Source: Dichetophora obliterata
Lineage: Eukaryota > Arthropoda > Insecta > Diptera > Sciomyzidae
Length of the DNA: 64,000 nt
Reading direction: 5' to 3'
NCBI GenBank assembly: GCA_963920525.1
Contig: OY986439.1
Span: forward strand, 18,895,319 to 18,959,318
Positions 58,501 through 64,000 of this stretch are shown here, one piece after another. Under the pieces are notes generated by a model. That model was not told the origin of the DNA. It did not search any database and saw only the letters and a list, made by a program, of their open reading frames with translations. The translations under genes were made by a program, and so were the position numbers. How positions within the stretch are numbered: position 1 is the first letter of the stretch; each line of letters begins with the position of its first letter.

Positions 58501-59788
58501 AAAACAACTTAAATACTAAAATACCATTTAAATCTAATCGGAACTAAAACAAACTTAACTAAAAACTAAACTACAATTTAAATGTATATATAACAAAACC
58601 CTACGCGATTGGAACAAAACTAAAATACAATTTAAATCTAATCGGAACTAAAACAAACTTAACTAAAAACTAAACTACAATTTAAATGTATATATAACAA
58701 AACTATACGCGATTGAAACAAAACTAAAATACCATTTAAATCTAATCGGAACTAAAACAAACTTAACTAAAAACTAAACTACAATTTAAATGTATATATA
58801 ACAAAACGATACGCGATTAGAAGAAAACTAAAACACAATTTAAATCTAATCGGAACTAAACCACCTTAATTTAAACTAAACTACCATTTTGTCGTATAGT
58901 TACTTAAACTAAACGTAGTTCTAACGAAACTTAATACGATTTAAATATATGTTAAATTAAACTGAACGTAATTTAAACTAAAATAAACTAAACTAAACTA
59001 CTATTTAAATACATGTTTAATTAAACTTATGGTAATTAAAGCGAAACTAAAATACAATTCAAATCTAAAAGGAACCAAAACAAACGTAGTTTAACTAAGC
59101 TAATCTACCATATTAATGTATATAATCAATTTGTAACCTCCATGTATCTCTAAACAAAAGACGGAGCCAATTAGGACATTTAGGAATTAAAATGTACGCA
59201 AATGTTAGAACTAAATAAATGACTTTGTAAAGCAGAATGAAAACCATGGGTAATTAATTTACAAAGGATAGGTGGCGAGAACAAATCAAGAGAGGCGTAA
59301 GTATGAAGAGTTTTTGGGGTGACCTAAATCTAGGCAAAAGGGTCACCATGGCTGGTCTTTTGTGACCAGGAGGGGAGGGTTAGCCAAGGCCGATCGACCA
59401 ACAGCTGAGATCGACCCACGAGACGTGCCAACGTGGCAACAGCAAGCAACCGGTTTCTATTCGTTCTTCGTTTTCAGCACGTTCGCGCAAGATAAGCGGG
59501 TTTTTTTAGTATCTTCCATCGAGATTTAAATAGTTTTGTACGGTTTTTTCGGGTTTTTTTTGTACCAGGCGGTAATTTTTAAATAAACTGGTACGATTTT
59601 ATTCTTGTGTAGTTTCCTGCTGTCGGACCGGACTGGCAAGAACACCACCCCATCCGGCGAGCCTTAGCCGCGCAATACGCCAGCGTACCAGTGCTGCCAG
59701 AGGGACGACAGAGATGCGTATCAAGGGCTACCTTGCCACATGACGCATCGACCGCACAACCAATGGTAGGTCGGAGGGAAACATGACA
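55593..59788 (+). repeat. 3' LTR, 4,196 bp
   Basis: An exact offset copy (+12,103) of the 5' LTR. All segments compared by eye and all their translated frames are identical. It directly follows a 90-bp spacer after pol. Confidence 0.95.
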
Positions 59789-59925
59789 CCATACACAATA
59801 CAATCTTTGGTTTCTGCTGCTGGTGGTGGCACTTGGAGGACGTTCGCCAGCAAAAAAAGCCAATTTAACTTTGCTGCACTTGCTGATGCACCGGGAGATC
59901 GTTGGCCCAAACACACGCACACACA
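59789..59925 (-). pseudogene. 5' part of the same split reading frame
   Basis: The minus strand reads CLGQRSPGASASAAKLNWLF then LLANVLQVPPPAAETKDCIV and YG, ending at the insertion site. An in-frame stop lies just upstream (TGA at 59931-59929) and no ATG precedes the homologous-looking part. The piece is therefore probably an internal exon, for example starting after the AG of GCATCAG, rather than the start of the protein. It joins 43489-43233 without a frame change once one CCAT copy is removed. Confidence 0.45.
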
Positions 59926-60331
59926 AATTCAAGCACTATCGTTTTTTTTAATTTTTATTATTTTGTTATTTTTGAAGTTTACAATATTACAAAGTTACGA
60001 AATAAGTTGGAAGTACAAGCACTCGAATTAAATATGTTGCCAAGTTAACAGGAAAATTTAATAGGAAAATGACGTGTTGCTTTTTTTATTTTTGAGTGTG
60101 TCAAAAATTCGCTTTCGATTGTTAAAATTTGTAGTAGCCCCTAGGGCTGGCACAAATTTTGACAAATATATTCACCTCACAAATGCGAAAAATTGCTCTA
60201 CCAACTGTCACAATTTGATCATCCAATTGAAAAGTTTCCGATTGACACACACCTTAAACACAGAATAGATTGATCAAAGTTAAAGTGTTTTTTTGTTAAT
60301 AAAAATGTTAAACATTTCTCTGTGCAAATCA
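59926..60331. other. Non-coding stretch, nothing firm
   Basis: AT-rich sequence upstream of the split reading frame. 60105-60250 contains an imperfect inverted repeat (CAAAATTTGT or ACAAATTTTG-type words) around CCCCTAGGGCT. Confidence 0.3.
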
Positions 60332-60472
60332 ATAGGGGTATTCACGATTCAGTGCACTTGCCTGTGCAGTTGAGGACTTGCGTGCTTTACAAAAACAAAA
60401 TACAAAATAAAAATATGCACAAGTGCTTTTCTACAGTAGCATCAAACTTGAGGATTTGAGCAGTTGTGCACA
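60332..60472. mobile_element. Truncated MITE, AGGGGTATTCACGATTCAG family
   Basis: It matches the left half of the MITE at 14231-14489 (AGGGGTATTCACGATTCAGT, GCACTTGCC, CACAAGTGCTTTTCTAC, GAGCAGTTGTGCAC), then stops at AGTCCCGG. The right end is missing. Confidence 0.7.
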
Positions 60473-60870
60473 GTCCCGGCTTACACTTGTCAAGAGTAGA
60501 CGATCAACCTACAAGAAGACTATCGGTTATTTAACTAAAAAAAACAGTTTTTCTTATGTAAAATTTTGGTTATCTCTTCATACAAAGTTTCGGCTATACT
60601 AGCAAAAGCATCGGGAAGAAAGTAATCGAGACTCGTGTATACGTGTGATCTGGCATCCCTTTCTCACACGTTGTTTTTGTTATCAATATCTAATACCGTC
60701 GAAATATAGCTTACTCGCCCTCTCTAGTTAAAGTTAAATACAGGTTATAGGTAACCAAATCTCACCAGATAGGTGTAACCGAAAAGTTATATGTAACCGT
60801 TAGATGTAACGTAAAAATCAGTTTTATCTAACGTACTCCTCTTAAAGCAAATGTTTTAAATTTATTATAT
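60473..60870. other. Non-coding stretch, nothing recognised
   Basis: No gene or repeat end seen. The words AGATGTAAC and TATATGTAACC at 60770-60830 repeat loosely. Confidence 0.3.
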
Positions 60871-60875
60871 TTGAA

Positions 60876-60906
<31 letters not shown>

Positions 60907-60915
60907 CTGCTACTA
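60871..60915. repeat. (TTG)n microsatellite
   Basis: About ten TTG units followed by CTGCTACTACTG. Confidence 0.9.
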
Positions 60916-62300
60916 CTGTTATCCACTTCTGTGGCGACGACTTCGGGCGTGGAATTAGATGTGGCCATAGTGTTGTGGCAAAATGGTTGTGGCGAATGTT
61001 GAAATACTCACTGCATTATTGATATTGGTAAGCGTGTCCATAGTATAACTAATCACAGTAGTGTTAGGGCTGAATGTGCTCTCTTTCTAAGTAACCATAA
61101 CTGTCAAACTCAGTCATTTTGGTATTTTTGCCAATTTTTGCTTTCATATTGCATTTTCATTGGTTGCAGATTTTGTATGAAATGTCAACTTCGTTTTGAC
61201 AGTTTCCGTTACCGGCTCTCCGTCCTAAAACTACCTTGTCTAATTTTGTATGAGAATATGGTTGTAAACCAGGTGTGCGTACACATATACATACACATTT
61301 TTGTGTTTGTGTTGTAAAGCTTTTGATTTTAAAGTTTGCACTTGAAAAAAGCACAAGTTGAACAACGAAATGAAAGCAACAAACTTTCAGTAGCTATCGA
61401 GACTTCATGCTAGCAGTATTCGTGATCTAAATGAAGTGCCTCATATTTTTTAACTCTTATTTTTGTAATCGAAAATAAAATGTATTGAAATCTTTTGAAT
61501 TCTTATTTATGCAAGAGTTGAACTGAAATTTTAAGAGTTATTTTTGGGTTTTTTCGACAATTCTTTAGCTCTAATAAAAAAATAAATATACTTTGCTATA
61601 TTTATGACACTTTATGTTTCTGTATTACGTTAACATATGGGCATTTCCAGCGTGTCGGACGTTTCATTCGGTCGCTTCTTTTAAACATTTTTAATACATT
61701 TTGTTACCATCACAAAATTGTTTCCATAATGTGAACAGCTTCAGCGCATCATTTCATTTAAAAAAAATTTTATGCAAGCAAAAAAATAAATATAAAGAAC
61801 ACGTGCACACTGAAAAATTTCAAATACAACAACAAAAAATAGCGAACACGTGTGCGCTACAAGAAAATACCAACACAATACATACAGCAATACCCTTGAC
61901 GGCTTTTGACGTGAGCAAACAACAACAATGCTATTGAAGTTGTAGCAAGTTCGCTCACCAAATAATATGTTAATCATTCACATAACTTATTTGTTTTTTA
62001 GGTGTCAAGCTGTAAACAGTGTACAAAGTGAAGTACAGTGAGTTTTTATAAACTTTATTTGAATCTAGATATATATTTTTCATCGGATTGAAATGTAAGT
62101 AATTTTGTTATAAAAAATATGTATATATTTGAATAGTTTAGAGTTCTTTTAACTATGTGTTTTTAACTTTCTATAAACAAATATAAATGGTTCTGTTATA
62201 TAGGTGTAGTTAATTATATTAGCTTATTATATTAAATTATATTATCTCTTCATAATCAGAGATTTATAGTCAATCTATACAAAATGTTCACTTGTTTCCA
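60916..62300. other. Non-coding stretch with one dispersed repeat fragment
   Basis: 61165-61255 (ATGAAATGTCAACTTCGTTT, then GACAGTTTCCG...CTACCTTGTCTAATTTTGTA) resembles the right side of the repeat at 39944-40345. Otherwise AT-rich with no gene. Confidence 0.35.
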
Positions 62301-62312
62301 TGGCTTAATAGC

Positions 62313-62391
62313 AACAAGTGCACAAGATGTGTTACAACTTGTCTCATGATGTGCACTTGAGACAAGTTGTAACACATCTTGTGCACTTGTT
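62313..62391. repeat. Perfect palindrome, 34-bp arms, 11-bp loop
   Basis: AACAAGTGCACAAGATGTGT continuing to CTTGTCTCA (62313-62346) is repeated exactly in inverse at 62358-62391. The loop is TGATGTGCACT. The mariner element begins 5 bp beyond it. Related GATGTGTTACTATGTGTCTC text is at 63479-63500. Confidence 0.9.
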
Positions 62392-62395
62392 ACTA

Positions 62396-63248
62396 CAGGG
62401 TCCGCCATATAACGTTTTTTTTCAACTAGTGCTTATTTCGTGAATGGTAACACTTAGCTCATGTCTGATTTGACAGATAATTAGTTTTATCCTTCCGCTG
62501 AACGAATATGGTTGTGTATACGCTTGAACAACGCTGAGAAGTGGGCCTGCGATCGACTTACAGAAGATGCCGATTTTGCCAAAAAAATCATCTTTTCAGA
62601 TGAAGCTCATTTTGATCTTGGCGGGTATGTAAACAAGCAAAATTGTTGCATTTGGGGCACAGAAAACCCACACGCATACATTGAAAAGCCGCTGCACCCA
62701 AAATGAGTCAATGTTTTGTGCGGATTTTGGTCCAGAGGCATAATTGGGCCATTTTTCTTCGAAAATGAGCAAGGAGTGGCCGTTACAGTCAATGGCGATC
62801 GTTATCGGGCCATGTTGAACGAATTTTTGTTCACAAAAATTGAAGAGGAGGATATTGGCAACATTTGGTTTCAACAGGACGGTGCTACGTGCCACACAGC
62901 CGAAGCTACACTCGATGTTTTGCGCCCTGTTTTTGAAGATCGCATTATCAGCCGCAGAGCTGATGTCGTTTGGCCACCTCGGAGCTGCGATTTGACACCG
63001 TTGGACTATTATTTGTGGGGTGCCCTCAAAAATAAGTGTTACGCCGACAAGCCAGAGACAATTGACGCTTTAAAGGACAATATTCGTGAAGGCTACTGCA
63101 TGGCCAACCGAGGCAGCTATTTGAATGAAATTATTTTCCATTATTAACCGGAAGGATTGTACTTTTAAATAAAAAAAGAAATTTGAGAAAATATCCAGTA
63201 GTTTTTTTTTATACAATTTAAAAAAAAAAAGTTATTTGGCGGACCCTG
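62396..63248 (+). mobile_element. Deleted Tc1/mariner-superfamily element, 853 bp
   Basis: The ends CAGGGTCCGCCATATAACGT and the near-inverse AAGTTATTTGGCGGACCCTG are each flanked by TA (62394-62395 and 63249-63250), the expected target duplication. It encodes the C-terminal half of a transposase with internal deletions, so it cannot move itself. It landed in a repeat whose two halves (TTAC|TA and TTATGTTTCCATGCATTT) rejoin into text found again at 63512-63535. Confidence 0.88.
62512..63147 (+). pseudogene. Tc1/mariner-type transposase, truncated and interrupted
   Basis: The N-terminal DNA-binding half is absent. It reads FAKKIIFSDEAHFDLGGYVN with the first catalytic Asp, then IWGTENPHAYIEKPLHPK and a TGA at 62704. 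The next frame gives GFWSRGIIGPFFFENEQG, IWFQQDGATCHTAEATLD with the second Asp, and RSCDLTPLDYYLWGALKN with the third acidic residue about 37 positions on. That spacing suggests the DD37D branch of the superfamily, though I am not certain. After LKDNIRE the sequence jumps to GYCMANRGSYLNEIIFHY, which implies a deletion of some 25 codons. The protein sequence is otherwise well kept. Confidence 0.85.
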
Positions 63249-63250
63249 TA

Positions 63251-63565
63251 TTATGTTTCCATGCATTTTTTATATATTTTTCTGAGTTTTAACTGCAATT
63301 TTATCAATGAAAAAACAAGAAGATCCATAACAAATATAAATTTAATAATGTGCATACATATGTCTCCTTAGCATTGCGACCAAAAAGAGTTATTTGTGCT
63401 TTATATAAGAAACACCTTCACGAAATGGTAACTTGTTACCATTATGTCAGGAACACATCATTGAAACAAATGAACATGATGTGTTACTATGTGTCTCATG
63501 ATGTGCAGTCGTTACCATTATGTTTCCATGCATTTGTTGTGTATTTTGCTATATGCTTATATATT
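63251..63565. other. Repeat-rich stretch beyond the mariner element
   Basis: TTATGTTTCCATGCATTT at 63251 and 63518 and GTTACCATTATGT at 63433 and 63511 show an old tandem or dispersed repeat. It is related to the palindrome at 62313. Confidence 0.45.
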
Positions 63566-64000
63566 ACTAGCTGAACCCGGTGTGCTTCGCTACTCCCCTC
63601 GTTATAAAATAAAATTAAAAGTATTTATATATTTTTCACGCCATCGAATTTTCGAAATAAGTCCACCCCAGCGCCACCTACCGTGTCCATTTATACACAA
63701 ATAATTTTCTAATGATCAAACAAACGTACATTCTGAATTTCAGTTAAATTGGTCCATAAATTCAAATTTTCGATATAAGTCCACCCCAGCGCCACCTATC
63801 GGGTCCATTTATACACAAATTATTTTCTTATGATCAAACAAACATACATTCTGAATTTCAGTTAAATTGGTCCATAAATTAAAATTTTCAATATAAGTCC
63901 ACCCCAGCGCCACCTATCGGGTCCAAATATAGCCTATGTTACCCACCGTACCAAGATGAACATTACCTGAAAATTTCATCAAAATCGGCCCAGCCGTTTT
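63566..64000. repeat. Tandem repeat, about 119-bp unit, 2.5 copies, insect-wide type tail
   Basis: ATAAGTCCACCCCAGCGCCA begins near 63657, 63776 and 63894. Each is followed by CCTA(C/T)CG.GTCCA, and in the first two units by GAATTTCAGTTAAATTGGTC. The left edge GCTGAACCCGGTGTGCTTCG and right text AAATTTCATCAAAATCGGCC with CAGCCGTTTT are words seen at many insect repeats. I cannot place the class. It runs off the window. Confidence 0.65.

Larger units (their letters stand above)
43490..59788 (+). mobile_element. Giant Ty3/gypsy-type LTR retrotransposon, 16.3 kb, full length
   Basis: Two 4,196-bp direct repeats (43490-47685 and 55593-59788) enclose a 7.9-kb internal region. The LTRs begin TGTCATG and end CATGACA, perfect inverses with the standard TG..CA. 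The target duplication CCAT is at 43486-43489 and 59789-59792. A tRNA-Lys-type primer site follows the first LTR. Internal order is a 2.8-kb leader, gag, then pol as protease, reverse transcriptase, RNase H and integrase; that order is Ty3/gypsy. No envelope gene is present: only 90 bp separate pol from the 3' LTR. Equal LTR length and identical translations in every matching frame mean a very young, possibly active copy. Confidence 0.95.

Overview
This is nuclear DNA of a higher (schizophoran) fly. It is AT-rich and has spliced genes. The protein families and the 399-residue length of its cabeza gene fit Diptera closely, and the long introns and intergenic space are packed with insect-type transposable elements. 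I cannot name the species.

Four host genes can be read. (1) A Golgi transport protein of the GOT1 family, minus strand, 296-919, with its last exon not found. (2) cabeza (caz), the fly FUS/EWS/TAF15 homologue, plus strand, 9418-18201, seven coding exons with an RRM, RGG repeats and a RanBP2 zinc finger. (3) An RNF5/RNF185-type ER membrane RING ubiquitin ligase, minus strand, 22774-23794, three coding exons. (4) A mitochondrial ADP/ATP carrier (sesB/Ant2 type), minus strand, 38852-43023, four coding exons. A fifth, unrecognised minus-strand reading frame just upstream of the carrier has been split in two by a huge retrotransposon.

Most of the rest is mobile DNA. The dominant feature is a complete 16.3-kb Ty3/gypsy-type LTR retrotransposon at 43490-59788. 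Its two 4,196-bp LTRs are of exactly equal length and look identical, and it sits between copies of a 4-bp target duplication (CCAT). It has a tRNA-Lys-type primer site and a 2.8-kb leader carrying three copies of a CTGCAG-armed stem-loop. Its gag and pol lie in one frame, separated only by a single TGA followed by CTA, which is the classic stop-readthrough context. Other elements include a nearly intact two-gene PIF/Harbinger transposon (29424-33228, 3-bp TAA duplication, 38-bp perfect terminal repeats, MADF protein plus DDE transposase with one stop). There is also a non-autonomous hAT-like element inside a UQCRC1/MPP-like pseudogene (1619-3349), two damaged mariner/Tc1-type elements, several LINE reverse-transcriptase remnants, a tRNA-derived SINE with a 9-bp target duplication, many MITEs and fold-backs, and several tandem arrays.

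Layout: 1-919 GOT1; 920-9417 repeats, one pseudogene and a LINE fragment; 9418-18201 caz with transposons in its fourth intron; 18202-22773 MITEs and a LINE tail; 22774-23794 RING ligase; 23795-29423 LINE remnant and MITEs; 29424-33228 Harbinger; 33229-38851 satellite-like repeats, SINE and RTE remnant; 38852-43023 ADP/ATP carrier; 43233-59925 split reading frame with the giant LTR element inside; 59926-64000 MITE, mariner, palindrome and tandem repeats. The host genes are independent housekeeping genes and I see no joint pathway.
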